From contig NZ_SOAX01000003.1 in assembly GCF_004364635.1 (NCBI RefSeq), forward strand, positions 435,538 to 499,537: a stretch of 64,000 bases of DNA. Reading direction: 5' to 3'. The translations under genes were made by a program, and so were the position numbers. The notes under the pieces were generated by a model. The model was not told the DNA's origin. It made no database searches and saw only the letters and a list, made by a program, of their open reading frames with translations. Source of the stretch: Halospina denitrificans (GTDB lineage Bacteria > Pseudomonadota > Gammaproteobacteria > Pseudomonadales > Oleiphilaceae). The first letter of the stretch is position 1. The number at the start of each line of letters is the position of its first letter. Below are positions 42,859 through 51,813 of this stretch, piece by piece.

Positions 42859-43329
42859 ATGGAACTGCCGCTGATCCACGAAACATTCCAGTCCTGGGCC
42901 CAGAGCCTGAACGAACAGGGCCTGTCGGCGCGCTTTGCGCACGACCTGGCAACCCCCGACGAGGGGCTGATCCTCTCGGCCCTGCTGCTTACCGCGCGAA
43001 CCGATCCCCAACGCCGGGCCAATGGTCCCGCCCGTCGCCGCCCTTACGAACGGCCACTGGCGCGTCTGCGTTACCTCATCAGCGTCGCCACGCCCGAACG
43101 CAACGCACAGGCCGAAGAAGCGCTGCTGTCGGTGATGACCTGGGCCGAGGGCACGGCCGGACTGGATCTGCTTACGGAAGACCCCTCTCCTTCATGGTGG
43201 CAGGCCTGGGGCACCCCCCCGAGGCCGTCGTTCCTGCTGGAAGCCAGTGTTACAGAAACCTCACAGCCACCGGACACGCCGGTGGTGAAAAAACACCAGA
43301 TCGATCTTGTTGGCAGGGAACCTGGCTGA
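42859..43329 (+). CDS. DUF4255/Pvc16-like tail terminator candidate
   Basis: This protein of about 156 residues heads the contractile-machine operon. The segment PLARLRYLISVATPERNAQAEEALLSVM followed by PPRPSFLLEASVTET resembles the conserved core of Pvc16/Afp16-type (DUF4255) proteins, which cap the tube and sheath. It is shorter than usual at the N-terminus, so the call is moderate. I chose the ATG at 42859 because GGAGGA lies ten bases upstream; an ATG at 42841 is the alternative. It precedes the sheath gene by 52 bases, whereas in Afp the gene is last. Confidence 0.5.
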   Translation: MELPLIHETFQSWAQSLNEQGLSARFAHDLATPDEGLILSALLLTARTDPQRRANGPARRRPYERPLARLRYLISVATPERNAQAEEALLSVMTWAEGTAGLDLLTEDPSPSWWQAWGTPPRPSFLLEASVTETSQPPDTPVVKKHQIDLVGREPG

Positions 43330-43381
43330 TGTGTACGGAGCAGCCGGGCAGTGATCACGATCAAGGCAGGAGGAGAAGACC

Positions 43382-44590
43382 ATGCCCAATTACCTGACGC
43401 CGGGTGTCTACGTGGAGGAGGTATCCTCCGGGGCGCGCCCCATCCAGCCGGTGGGAACCAGTACCGCCGGTTTTGTCGGCATTGCGCCGGACCCCTCGAT
43501 CCGCCCCCACGAACCGGTGGCCATCAACAGCTGGTCGCATTTCATGCGGGTTTTCGCGCCGGATCCGGCCAAGACCGAGTCCACCCACCTTGCCCAGGGG
43601 GTCCACGGGTTCTTCCTCAACGGTGGCAGCCGCTGTTACGTGGTCAACTGCCAGGACGAGAACCAGCTTACCGGCAACCGCAAAGGCCTGGGCGCGCTGG
43701 AAACCATCGACGAGATCGCCATTGTGGCGGCGCCGGGATTCACCTCGGCGGCGGCCTATGACGCGGTGCTCAACCACTGCGAGAAGATGGAGGACCGGGT
43801 CGCCATCCTGGACGGGCCCCAGTCAGTGGATTCCATCAATAACCTCACCAAGGTTGCCACGGCCAAGGCAACGAAAAAGAAAGACGAGGACGGGGAATCC
43901 TCCTCTGGAGATGGCGGCGGCCTGCGTCCCCGGAACTCGGACAGGGGCTACGGCGCGGTCTACTTCCCGTGGATCGTCGGACGTGACCCGAACAACCGCA
44001 GCAGCCTGGTGCCCATGCCACCCTCTGGCCACATGGCCGGCATCTACGCCCGCACCGACGCCCAGCGCGGCGTGCACAAGGCTCCGGCCAACGAGACGGT
44101 ACGCGGCGCGCTCAACGTCAGCTACCGGGTCACCCGCCAGGAGCAGGCGGAACTCAATCCCCAGGGCGTGAACTGCATCCGGTTCTTCCCGCGCGAGGGC
44201 ATCCGCGTCTGGGGCGCGCGCACCCTGGCGCCGGCAGCCAGTGAATGGCGCTACATCAACGTGCGGCGGCTGTTCAACATGATCAAGGAATCCATTGCCG
44301 AGAGCACGCACTGGGTGGTTTTTCAGCCCAATGACAAGGATCTCTGGATGGGGATCAAGCGGGACGTGTCCGCCTTCCTCACCCAGATCTGGCGCCAGGG
44401 GGCGCTGTTCGGGTCCACGCCCGAGGAGGCCTTCTTCGTGCAGTGCGACGCGGAACTCAATCCGCCGGAGGTACGGGACGCGGGCAAGGTGATCACGCGC
44501 ATCGGCCTGGCGCCGGTGAAGCCGGCGGAGTTCGTGATCTTCCAGATCGGCCAGGATACCGGCGGCGCCCAGACTGAAGAACAGGCCTGA
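43382..44590 (+). CDS. Contractile tail sheath protein
   Basis: This 402-residue protein opens with the sheath signature YLTPGVYVEEVSSGARPIQ and VGTSTAGFVG, and ends with the C-terminal sheath domain (WRYINVRRLFNMIKESI, AFFVQCDAELNPPE, PAEFVIFQIGQ) that forms the inter-subunit mesh. It polymerises around the tube and drives it outward on contraction. It is the only sheath gene, in contrast to the three of Afp. An acidic/lysine-rich insertion (about residues 160-180) lies where the family usually passes straight to the YAAVYFPW region. AGGAGGAGAA precedes the ATG. Confidence 0.93.
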   Translation: MPNYLTPGVYVEEVSSGARPIQPVGTSTAGFVGIAPDPSIRPHEPVAINSWSHFMRVFAPDPAKTESTHLAQGVHGFFLNGGSRCYVVNCQDENQLTGNRKGLGALETIDEIAIVAAPGFTSAAAYDAVLNHCEKMEDRVAILDGPQSVDSINNLTKVATAKATKKKDEDGESSSGDGGGLRPRNSDRGYGAVYFPWIVGRDPNNRSSLVPMPPSGHMAGIYARTDAQRGVHKAPANETVRGALNVSYRVTRQEQAELNPQGVNCIRFFPREGIRVWGARTLAPAASEWRYINVRRLFNMIKESIAESTHWVVFQPNDKDLWMGIKRDVSAFLTQIWRQGALFGSTPEEAFFVQCDAELNPPEVRDAGKVITRIGLAPVKPAEFVIFQIGQDTGGAQTEEQA

Positions 44591-44626
44591 AGGCCCGACT
44601 AAGGCAGGCAAAGAAGGAACAGAGCA

Positions 44627-45130
44627 ATGCCAGACAACGACAATGGAGCAACAACCGGCCAGTGGTCGGACCCCTTCACCTCCTTCCACTTCGCCATTGA
44701 CGTGAATGGCGTAACCGAGGGGCGCTTCGTGGAATGCAGCAGCCTTGGCGTGGACGTGGAGGCACTGCAATACCGCGAGGCCGGGACCAATCAAGTGGTG
44801 CACAAGGTTCCCGGCCAGGTGAACTACACGGACCTGACCCTGCGCTACGGCATGGGCAGCTCCATGGACCTCTGGAAGTGGATGCAGCTGTCCATCGGTG
44901 GCGAGGTGGACCGGCGCAACGTCTCGGTGATCATGTATGGCCACGATGGCTCCACCGAAGTGATGCGCTGGAACCTGCGCGGCGCCTGGCCCCGCTCATG
45001 GCGCGGCGCGCCCTTGGATGCACTGGGCAGCAACGTCGCCATCGAGACCCTGGTGCTGGTGTTCGAGGAGTTTGAACGGGTGACCCCTGAAGGGGGTGGC
45101 GGCGGTGAAGAGGGAGCCGCCGAGGCTTGA
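44627..45130 (+). CDS. Tail tube protein (gp19/Hcp-like)
   Basis: This 167-residue protein has the T4-gp19 family pattern of contractile systems: DPFTSFHFAIDVNGVTEGRFVECS, then LQYREAGTNQVVHKVPGQVNYTDLTLRYG and MRWNLRGAWPRSWRGAPLDA. Subunits stack as hexamers to form the inner tube. It follows the sheath gene by 36 bases, with AGAAGGAAC before the ATG. A Gly/Glu-rich tail is present. Only one tube gene is seen. Confidence 0.93.
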   Translation: MPDNDNGATTGQWSDPFTSFHFAIDVNGVTEGRFVECSSLGVDVEALQYREAGTNQVVHKVPGQVNYTDLTLRYGMGSSMDLWKWMQLSIGGEVDRRNVSVIMYGHDGSTEVMRWNLRGAWPRSWRGAPLDALGSNVAIETLVLVFEEFERVTPEGGGGGEEGAAEA

Positions 45131-45154
45131 CGCTGAAACCGAAGGGAGTCTCGC

Positions 45155-46180
45155 ATGTCACGGATTGGAATCATGCTGCGTGGAGTCCTGCGCTGGGTGG
45201 GTGAGCGGTTGCCCCGCCGCATTGCTGGGCTGCTCGTGCCCCGCCAGCCGGAAAGATCCGCCCCTCTGACCATGGCCGAGAGCCGGGAACAGGCCCTTGC
45301 GGCCTGGGAGCAGCTGGTCAGTGAACACGCACCACATCTGATGCGGGAGTCACCCCGTGGGCGCAGAGGCGAGACACCCTTACACTGGCCCCGCATGGAG
45401 CCCTTTGCCTCGACCCGGAAACGCGCCTGGCCGACGTACCCAGCCGGGGACTACAGCGCGCCACTGAAACAGGAACAGCGCCAGGCGGAGCGTTACGGGG
45501 AATCAGGCAGTCCAAGGGCATGGCCCGAGGGGGAGCGAACTCCCGGGAACACCCGATATGCCCATTCCGGGGCAGGCGCAAGTCCGGAACCGGCCGAAAA
45601 GCATTCCGTGCAGAGCCGCTGCTTCGGGGAGCAGCTTGGGACAACACCCGGAACCTCCACCCCCAGCATGGAACCCGCGCCGACTACGGCTCACCGGGGC
45701 TGGCAGAAGCCGCTTACCGCGGATTCGGATTCCGTCAGTGCCCGTCACACCAACTGGTGCACCGAATCCGCCGGTAATCGTGCCCGCTCGCCAGACACGG
45801 CGATCCCTGAATCCGCTCCACCGGCCCATGACTGGATGACCCCGCCGGTACCAGGCGCAGAATCTGCGCAACGGGGATATGCCCCCCCGATGCCCGAGCC
45901 ACCGACTACAAACTGGCTCGCTACGAGCACTGGGGTAACCACGCCCGCCGCTGGTCCCCAACACCCTGTCTCGCCCTGGCTGGAGACCCCCGTCCCGGAA
46001 GGCAACAGACCAGCGTTTGAAGCCGGTAATGCGGAACCAGGGCCGCAACACTCAAGGCGCGACGCCTGGCCCGACCTCCCCTCGGGCCCATTGTCGTCAC
46101 CGCCCGAAGCACCGCGCGCCGGGTGGGCGGAAGCCGACCGTCGTCAACGCCTCTTTGATGAACAACGGGGAGTGCTGTAA
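45155..46180 (+). CDS. Proline/tryptophan-rich disordered protein of the contractile operon
   Basis: This 341-residue protein has a basic helical N-terminus (residues 1-55, GVLRWVGERLPRRIAGLL), then about 270 residues rich in Pro, Ser, Thr and Gly, with little predicted structure. Aromatic anchors recur in Trp-Pro contexts (RAWPTYPAG, HDWMTPPVPG, SPWLETPVPEG, DAWPDLPSG) and the end is a charged helix, WAEADRRQRLFDEQRG. It occupies the place of Afp6-type adaptors. I do not recognise a family. Repeated Trp motifs in a disordered chain suggest a multivalent linker to the tube or baseplate. Its stop overlaps the next gene by one base. Confidence 0.6.
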   Translation: MSRIGIMLRGVLRWVGERLPRRIAGLLVPRQPERSAPLTMAESREQALAAWEQLVSEHAPHLMRESPRGRRGETPLHWPRMEPFASTRKRAWPTYPAGDYSAPLKQEQRQAERYGESGSPRAWPEGERTPGNTRYAHSGAGASPEPAEKHSVQSRCFGEQLGTTPGTSTPSMEPAPTTAHRGWQKPLTADSDSVSARHTNWCTESAGNRARSPDTAIPESAPPAHDWMTPPVPGAESAQRGYAPPMPEPPTTNWLATSTGVTTPAAGPQHPVSPWLETPVPEGNRPAFEAGNAEPGPQHSRRDAWPDLPSGPLSSPPEAPRAGWAEADRRQRLFDEQRGVL

Positions 46181-46920
46181 TGGAAAAGGCCGTACTACTG
46201 ATTGAACATTCCGGCGACCATCTGCGCTGCCTGCTGAACCCGGAACAGCTGGAGTTCCGTCGCAGCGCGGGCATTGGCTCGCGGCAGTCGCTGGGCGGGG
46301 CCCTGACCGGTGAGGGGCTCAGTGACGACCCCCTGCTCTATCGCGGCGGCGGTCAAACCGAATTCACCCTGGACCTGCTCTTCGACACCTCGGTGGTTCC
46401 CCAGAGCCAGGACGCAACTCCGGTGGCGGATGTGCGCCAGCTCACCGGTCCGCTCTGGGAGCTGGCCGAGAACAGCGGCCCCGGCGACCGTCATGGACGT
46501 CCGCCCACGGTCGCCTTCCTCTGGGGCACGCGCTGGAACCAGCGCGGCGTAGTGGCGGCCGTCTCGGAACGGCTGGAACACTTCACCCGCGATGGCAACC
46601 CCCGCCGCAGCTGGCTGCGCCTGCGCCTTCTGCGTGTGGGCCTGGAGGAACACCCTGAACCCGAGGAGCCCTCGGCCCCGCCGGTGAATGAAGACGAGGC
46701 CCGGCGCCGACTGGCGCGGGGTGACATGGTGAACCGGGAGCCGGTTGGCGACAGCCGGGGCGGAGAACGACTGGACCAGATCGCGGCCGAGCATTTTGGG
46801 CACGCCGGCTACTGGACCCTGCTGGCGGACATCAACGGCCTGGACGATCCCTTCAATCATGACGGACGCCCTTTGCGAGTGCCCGCCGACCCCGGTGTGA
46901 TTGGTGGAGGTGGATCATGA
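46180..46920 (+). CDS. Baseplate tube adaptor with LysM-like domain (Afp7-like)
   Basis: This 246-residue protein has the contractile-injection tube-adaptor domain in its N-terminal 150 residues: LNPEQLEFRRSAG, YRGGGQTEFTLDLLFDTS and TVAFLWGTRWNQRGVVA. The C-terminal 50 residues form a LysM-like module (ERLDQIAAEHFGHAGYW, LADINGLDDP). Homologues link the spike hub to the tube. The ATG overlaps the end of the upstream gene and its end overlaps the hub gene by four bases. Confidence 0.85.
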   Translation: MEKAVLLIEHSGDHLRCLLNPEQLEFRRSAGIGSRQSLGGALTGEGLSDDPLLYRGGGQTEFTLDLLFDTSVVPQSQDATPVADVRQLTGPLWELAENSGPGDRHGRPPTVAFLWGTRWNQRGVVAAVSERLEHFTRDGNPRRSWLRLRLLRVGLEEHPEPEEPSAPPVNEDEARRRLARGDMVNREPVGDSRGGERLDQIAAEHFGHAGYWTLLADINGLDDPFNHDGRPLRVPADPGVIGGGGS

Positions 46921-48401
46921 AGCAGATCACGGCCCTGCCAAAGATCCGTGTGGACGGTGCTGAATTGCCGGACGCCCTGCAGCTGACCGACGTCCGCGTC
47001 ACCCAGCGGCTGGACGCTCCGGCCCAGTGCGAACTCACCTGGCAACTCGGCCACATGGACATCAGCAGCCTGGACTCCATTGCCCTGGCCCCGGGTGCTG
47101 TACTGAGCCTGGCCATCGAAACCCAGCCCGCCACCCTGTTCGCCGGCGAGATCACCAGCGTGGAACATGGCCATGAGCCCTCCGGCGGCTTCTGTCTGAA
47201 GGTGCGCGCCTATGACGACCTGGTTCGCCTCCAGCGCCGCCAGAGCCTCAACACCCATGTGGACGTAACCACCTCCGAACTCGTGCGAACCCTGGCCGGC
47301 GAGGCCGGGCTGTCCGTCAATTCCCGGGCGGACGGGCCCATCTGGCCCCGGATCGTGCCCCGCTTTGATCACGACCTGGCCCTTGTGCGTGATTATTGCC
47401 GGCGCAGTGGCCTGCATTTCACGTTCTCGGACGGCGAACTCCAGCTTTTCCCGGCCGAGCACGACGAAGGCGAAGCAACAGAACTCACCCTGGGTGACAC
47501 GCTGTTCGAGGCCCGGGTGGAGCGCAACAGCGTGCAGCCGCTGGACAGTGTGCGTGTCTTTGGCTGGGATCCGCACAGCGGCGACACCCGCCGCGTCCTG
47601 GTAGGCGCCAATACCTCCGCCGAACGCGCCTTCCTGGGCACCACTGTGGAAAGCGATGGCGAGGCGGAGGCTCTGGCTGGCGCGGCGCTCCACCATAACC
47701 AGGCCATGGGGAATGTCTTCTGGGGCGTGGCGGACGGCAACGCAGCCCTGGGGCCCGGCAGCCGGATCCGTGCCCGGGGCCTGGCGGCGGACCGGGGAGG
47801 CCCGTATCGGCTGACCACGGTGGTGCACAGCATTGATACCACCAGCGGCTACATCTGTGAACTGAGCTCCCGCCCGGAACCGATCGAGACCGGTGAACAC
47901 GCAACCGTTCAGAACCTGGTACTGGGTGAAGTCTGCGACGTGGAAGACCCCGAGGACCGGGGGCGCGTCCAGGTGAACCTGCAAAGCTACAACGGGGCCG
48001 TCAGCTCCTGGATGCTGGTCCTACAGGCCGGCGCAGGAGACGACAAGGGCCTTGTGGTGCTGCCTGAGGTGGGGGATCGCGTACTGGTCGGCCTGCCGGA
48101 TGGCGATCCCTCCCGGGGTATCGTGCTGGGCGGCGTCTACCGTAGCGAAGGCCCACCCCGTGACCCGCAGTCCGCACGGAGTGCCGGCGAACACCGGCCC
48201 TACACACTGACCACAAGGGGTGGCCAGCGCGTCCAGCTCAACGACGCGGATGGATCCATAAGACTGACGAACGCCGCGGGCAGCTACCTGGCCCTTACCC
48301 CGGAAGGGATCACCATGCATGCCAGCGGCGAGATGACCATCGAGGCGCCTGGCCAGCGGCTGACGCTGGGCAGCAACGAGATTGATATGGAACAGAGGTG
48401 A
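46917..48401 (+). CDS. VgrG-like hub and spike protein (Afp8-like)
   Basis: This 494-residue protein has the gp27-type hub domain (residues 1-330, phage late control D-like), then a gp5-type OB-fold (LGEVCDVEDPEDRGRVQV, LPEVGDRVLVGLPDGD, about 340-420). A short beta-helical end follows, with repeating GSIRLTNAAG, LALTPEGITMHASG and EMTIEAPG. It makes the trimeric central spike that pierces the target membrane. The lysozyme domain of T4 gp5 is absent. It is three bases from the PAAR-like gene. Confidence 0.9.
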   Translation: MKQITALPKIRVDGAELPDALQLTDVRVTQRLDAPAQCELTWQLGHMDISSLDSIALAPGAVLSLAIETQPATLFAGEITSVEHGHEPSGGFCLKVRAYDDLVRLQRRQSLNTHVDVTTSELVRTLAGEAGLSVNSRADGPIWPRIVPRFDHDLALVRDYCRRSGLHFTFSDGELQLFPAEHDEGEATELTLGDTLFEARVERNSVQPLDSVRVFGWDPHSGDTRRVLVGANTSAERAFLGTTVESDGEAEALAGAALHHNQAMGNVFWGVADGNAALGPGSRIRARGLAADRGGPYRLTTVVHSIDTTSGYICELSSRPEPIETGEHATVQNLVLGEVCDVEDPEDRGRVQVNLQSYNGAVSSWMLVLQAGAGDDKGLVVLPEVGDRVLVGLPDGDPSRGIVLGGVYRSEGPPRDPQSARSAGEHRPYTLTTRGGQRVQLNDADGSIRLTNAAGSYLALTPEGITMHASGEMTIEAPGQRLTLGSNEIDMEQR

Positions 48402-48404
48402 CCC

Positions 48405-48749
48405 ATGGAGCTGCTGACCGAAGACGCCGACCTGCGCTGCGCCCACGACATGGGCAGGGTCGGCATTATTGCCGGCCAGGGCTGGGTGCGAGTGAACACC
48501 CGGCGCCTGCTGGTTGAGCGGGACCCCGAAGGCCGTCCCATTGCCGGCTGCCCCAACGCGGGCCCGACCATCAAACCGTGCACGGCCACGCTGCCCGTCG
48601 AAAAGGGGTACTCGAGCTTCATTCGCATCGACGGGCGACGCGTCTGCCTGGATACCGTCACCGGACTGACCGACGGCACCCCGCCCGGGACCGTGAAGTA
48701 TGACGTCCGCGCCAGCGGCCAGCACCTGGTCAGGCAGGTGTCGGCATGA
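48405..48749 (+). CDS. PAAR-like spike tip protein candidate
   Basis: This 114-residue protein sits between the hub and gp25 genes, where Afp10-type spike tips are found. It has spaced cysteines (LRCAHD, IAGCPN, IKPCT), a RVNTRRLLV strand, IDGRRVCLDTVTG and GLTDGTPPGTVKYDV, a pattern I associate with PAAR-like tip proteins of injection systems, in which Cys/His residues bind metal. No effector domain is attached. Four-base overlap with the gp25 gene shows coupling. The assignment rests on context plus pattern. Confidence 0.62.
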   Translation: MELLTEDADLRCAHDMGRVGIIAGQGWVRVNTRRLLVERDPEGRPIAGCPNAGPTIKPCTATLPVEKGYSSFIRIDGRRVCLDTVTGLTDGTPPGTVKYDVRASGQHLVRQVSA

Positions 48750-49246
48750 GCATCACCCCGGATCGTGCCTGGCGCTTCGACCTCCCGGTCAGCACCGTAG
48801 CGACGGACCCGGGCGAAAAGCCCCGCGGGCTGCTTGTCAACCCCACGGGCGGCATTGCCATGGCGGAGGACGGCCAGGCCGTGCGCCAGTCGATCCTGCT
48901 GCTGCTCGCTACCCGACCCGGCGAACGACTGATGCGCCCGGATTACGGCTGCAACCTTCACCGCCTGGTCTTCGCGCCCAACGACGCCAGCACGGCCGGC
49001 CTGGCCATCCACTACGTGGGCGAGGCCCTGCGCCGCTGGGAGCCCAGGGTCGCCATACGACACCTGGACGCCGGCGCCGACCTGTTCAACACCGGCGACG
49101 GGACGGTGCTGGACATCGTGCTGGACTACCGCATCCGGCGCACCGGGCGGGAGGAACGCCTGGCCCTGGCCTATGGACTGAATGACGCCCGGCTGATGCC
49201 AACCACACCCGGCAATGAACCGCCACAGGGAGATGCGCGCGAATGA
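48746..49246 (+). CDS. gp25-like baseplate wedge protein (Afp9-like)
   Basis: This 166-residue protein carries the GPW/gp25 fold: AVRQSILLLLATRPGERLMRP, DYGCNLHRLVFAPND, HYVGEALRRWEPRVAI and VLDIVLDYRIRR. gp25 starts sheath assembly at the baseplate. It overlaps neighbours on both sides by four bases. Confidence 0.92.
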   Translation: MSITPDRAWRFDLPVSTVATDPGEKPRGLLVNPTGGIAMAEDGQAVRQSILLLLATRPGERLMRPDYGCNLHRLVFAPNDASTAGLAIHYVGEALRRWEPRVAIRHLDAGADLFNTGDGTVLDIVLDYRIRRTGREERLALAYGLNDARLMPTTPGNEPPQGDARE

Positions 49247-51813
49247 GTCTGCAAGCGCCCAAACTGGATGACCGTTCCTTCCACGACCTGGTGGCCGAAG
49301 CCCGGCGCATGGTCCGTGAACGGTGCCCGGAATGGACCGATATGAGCGCGGGAGAACCCGGCACCACCCTGATCGAGCTCTATGCATTCCTCACGGAAGT
49401 AATGCTGTACCGCATCAACCGGCTTCCGGAAAAGGCCTACATCGAGTTCCTGCGCCTGATGGGCGTCATGCTCGCGCCGCCCAGCGCCGCGCGGGTCAAG
49501 CTCACCTTCAGCCGCAGCCAGGGCAACGACCAGCGGATCGAGGTGCCCCGGGGAACCCGCGTCACCCTTTCCCGCAGTGCCGAGGGCGAGGATCCACCCA
49601 TTTTCACCACCGCCAGTGCCCTCACCCTGGAGCCGGACGAGAACAGCGCTTCGGTGCTGGCCTATCACTGCCAGCTGGTCCAGGGCGAAGCGCTGGGCTC
49701 CTCCACCGGTTTGCCGGGCCAGAGCTTCCAGTTGCGCCAGGCCCCGGTGATCGCTCCCACCGGCGACAAACTGGACCTGGTCATCGGCGTCGAAGCGGAA
49801 TCCGAGCTGGATGAACGCACGCCCTCGGTTACCCACGAGGGCATCACCTACCGGATCTGGCGGGAAGTGGAGCACTTCAGCCGGGACAGCGGCGATGACG
49901 ACCACCTCTATGTTGCCGACCGTGCCACCGGCTCCATCACCTTTGCCCCGGCCATCCGCACCACCGGCGCCGACACCGGCAATGGCCTGAGCCGGAATGC
50001 CGAGGCACTGGCCGCCGTGCCGCCGGCCAACCAGCGCATCCGGGCCTGGTACCGCTGCGGCGGTGGCCCGGGCGGCAACGTGGCAGCCCACACACTGACG
50101 GTGCTCAAGGACCCTATCCCCGGTGTCCGGGTGGATAACGAAGAGGCGGCAGTGGGTGGCTGTGAGCAGGAGTCGCTGGACAATGCCATGCAGCGTGGCC
50201 CCCAGGAGCTGCACAGCCTCAACCGTGCCATCACCGCCCGGGACTACGAGGCGGTGGCCCTGCGCGAAGGCAGCGTCGGGCGCGCCCATGCCGTGGCCCG
50301 GGCCGAGCGCTGGCGCTTCGCGGCGCCCGGCACCGTGCAACTGCTCCTGGTGCCCGGGCTGGACCAGACGCCGCCCTACAACCAGCAACAGCTGGAAAAC
50401 GCCCAGACCAACGAGGCCCTGGCCCGGGTACGCCAGGCCATTGATGAACGCCGTCCCCTGGGCACGGACTGCGTTATTGACTGGTACCACTACAAACCCG
50501 TCAGCGTTCAGGCGCGCCTTGTCCTGCACCCGGAGGAGGACGCGCGTTCAGTGGAGGACCGGGTTGAGAACCGCCTTCACGAGATGATCAATCCCCTCGG
50601 CAAGCAGCCCCTGCGCAGCCGGCTTCACGCCTCCGATGTCTACCACGCCGCGCTGAACGAACCCGGGGTGCTCTATGCAGACGAGGTTCAGTTTTCGGTG
50701 GATCATGCTCCGGAGTCCGATGTGGGCGCGGTAATGGCGGACCCCTTCCATCCCGACCTCTGGTACGCCGGCGCCGGCGACCAGGTCTTCCGCTCCATGG
50801 ATGACGGCGAGGGCTGGGAAAAACTCGTGCGCTTCGACGAGGAGTACATTGATCGCATCACCTGCTGTGACGCCAGGGCCGGGCTGCTTGCGACCATATC
50901 GCTCAGGTCGGACGGCGACAACACCATCAGCAGGGTCCGTATCAGTGAAGACTGTGGCCAGAACTGGCAGAAGCCCCATGAGCTGGGGTTCCAGGTGAAC
51001 GACCTTGCCTGGGTCCAGCGCGGCGGGGAACCGGTACTGCTGCTTGCCACCGATGAAGGCCTCTACCAACTGCCACCGGGCAGCGGCCCCGTTCCGGTAG
51101 CCGTGGATGAGCACAACCAGGGCCTTGCCTTCTACGCCGTGGCCGCTGCTGAAGCGCCCCGCGTGGGTACCCAGGTGGCCGTGGCGGCACGCAACAGCAA
51201 GGGGGTCTACCTCTGCCCTGATGAGCAGCTGGAGGACTTCCAGCACATCGGTCTGGACGGGCAGGATGTGCGGGTGCTGACCGCTCAGCGAATCGGCCCC
51301 CGAGCCTTCCTCTGGGCCGGTGTGGCGGCCGTGGGCGGCGAGGACGGCGATGGCTGCCTGCGCTGGGAACTGCGCCGGGACACCACTGGCGGCGACGGCT
51401 GGATGGCCATGGGTAACGGCTGGAAAGGCGGGTCCTGCCGGGCGCTGGCCACCCACGGCGAGCACGTCTTCGCCGCCACCTTCCATTCCGGCGTGGTGGC
51501 CATGGACAGTGCGGTGAAGGACCCGGAATGGCGGGTTCCCGCCATCGACTGCGGTCTGCCCCTGCGCGACACCGACCGGCTGCTCCAAAAGGTCAATGAC
51601 GTGACCGTGGCACCACCCCGGGGCGCGGAAACAGATCGCATGCCCACGGTCCTGTGTGGTGGCCCTCATGGCGCCTTCCGCAGCCGTGACGGCGCGCACG
51701 CGTTCAGGAACATATCCAGGCGCACCTTCACCGACCACGTCACCATCGGCGAAGGCTTCCTGTTCTGCAGCGGCAAACACAAGGTGGAGGCGGTACACGA
51801 TGAGACGCGCTGA
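49243..51813 (+). CDS. Baseplate J protein fused to an Asp-box propeller-like domain
   Basis: This 856-residue protein has a baseplate J/gp47-type part up to about residue 485: MVRERCPEWTDMSAGEPGTTLIELYAFLTE at the start, ARVKLTFSR, DYEAVALREGSVGRAH and ending YADEVQFSV. About 370 further residues follow that do not belong to the wedge family. They hold repeated beta-strand blades and Asp-box motifs, SMDDGEGW (near 520), SEDCGQNW (near 569) and a degenerate SRDGAHAF (near 815), as in sialidase/BNR and photosystem-assembly propellers. The fold is probably a beta-propeller serving binding rather than catalysis. Frames are continuous with no stop, so it is a real fusion or a genuine long gene. 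Confidence 0.85.
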   Translation: MSLQAPKLDDRSFHDLVAEARRMVRERCPEWTDMSAGEPGTTLIELYAFLTEVMLYRINRLPEKAYIEFLRLMGVMLAPPSAARVKLTFSRSQGNDQRIEVPRGTRVTLSRSAEGEDPPIFTTASALTLEPDENSASVLAYHCQLVQGEALGSSTGLPGQSFQLRQAPVIAPTGDKLDLVIGVEAESELDERTPSVTHEGITYRIWREVEHFSRDSGDDDHLYVADRATGSITFAPAIRTTGADTGNGLSRNAEALAAVPPANQRIRAWYRCGGGPGGNVAAHTLTVLKDPIPGVRVDNEEAAVGGCEQESLDNAMQRGPQELHSLNRAITARDYEAVALREGSVGRAHAVARAERWRFAAPGTVQLLLVPGLDQTPPYNQQQLENAQTNEALARVRQAIDERRPLGTDCVIDWYHYKPVSVQARLVLHPEEDARSVEDRVENRLHEMINPLGKQPLRSRLHASDVYHAALNEPGVLYADEVQFSVDHAPESDVGAVMADPFHPDLWYAGAGDQVFRSMDDGEGWEKLVRFDEEYIDRITCCDARAGLLATISLRSDGDNTISRVRISEDCGQNWQKPHELGFQVNDLAWVQRGGEPVLLLATDEGLYQLPPGSGPVPVAVDEHNQGLAFYAVAAAEAPRVGTQVAVAARNSKGVYLCPDEQLEDFQHIGLDGQDVRVLTAQRIGPRAFLWAGVAAVGGEDGDGCLRWELRRDTTGGDGWMAMGNGWKGGSCRALATHGEHVFAATFHSGVVAMDSAVKDPEWRVPAIDCGLPLRDTDRLLQKVNDVTVAPPRGAETDRMPTVLCGGPHGAFRSRDGAHAFRNISRRTFTDHVTIGEGFLFCSGKHKVEAVHDETR

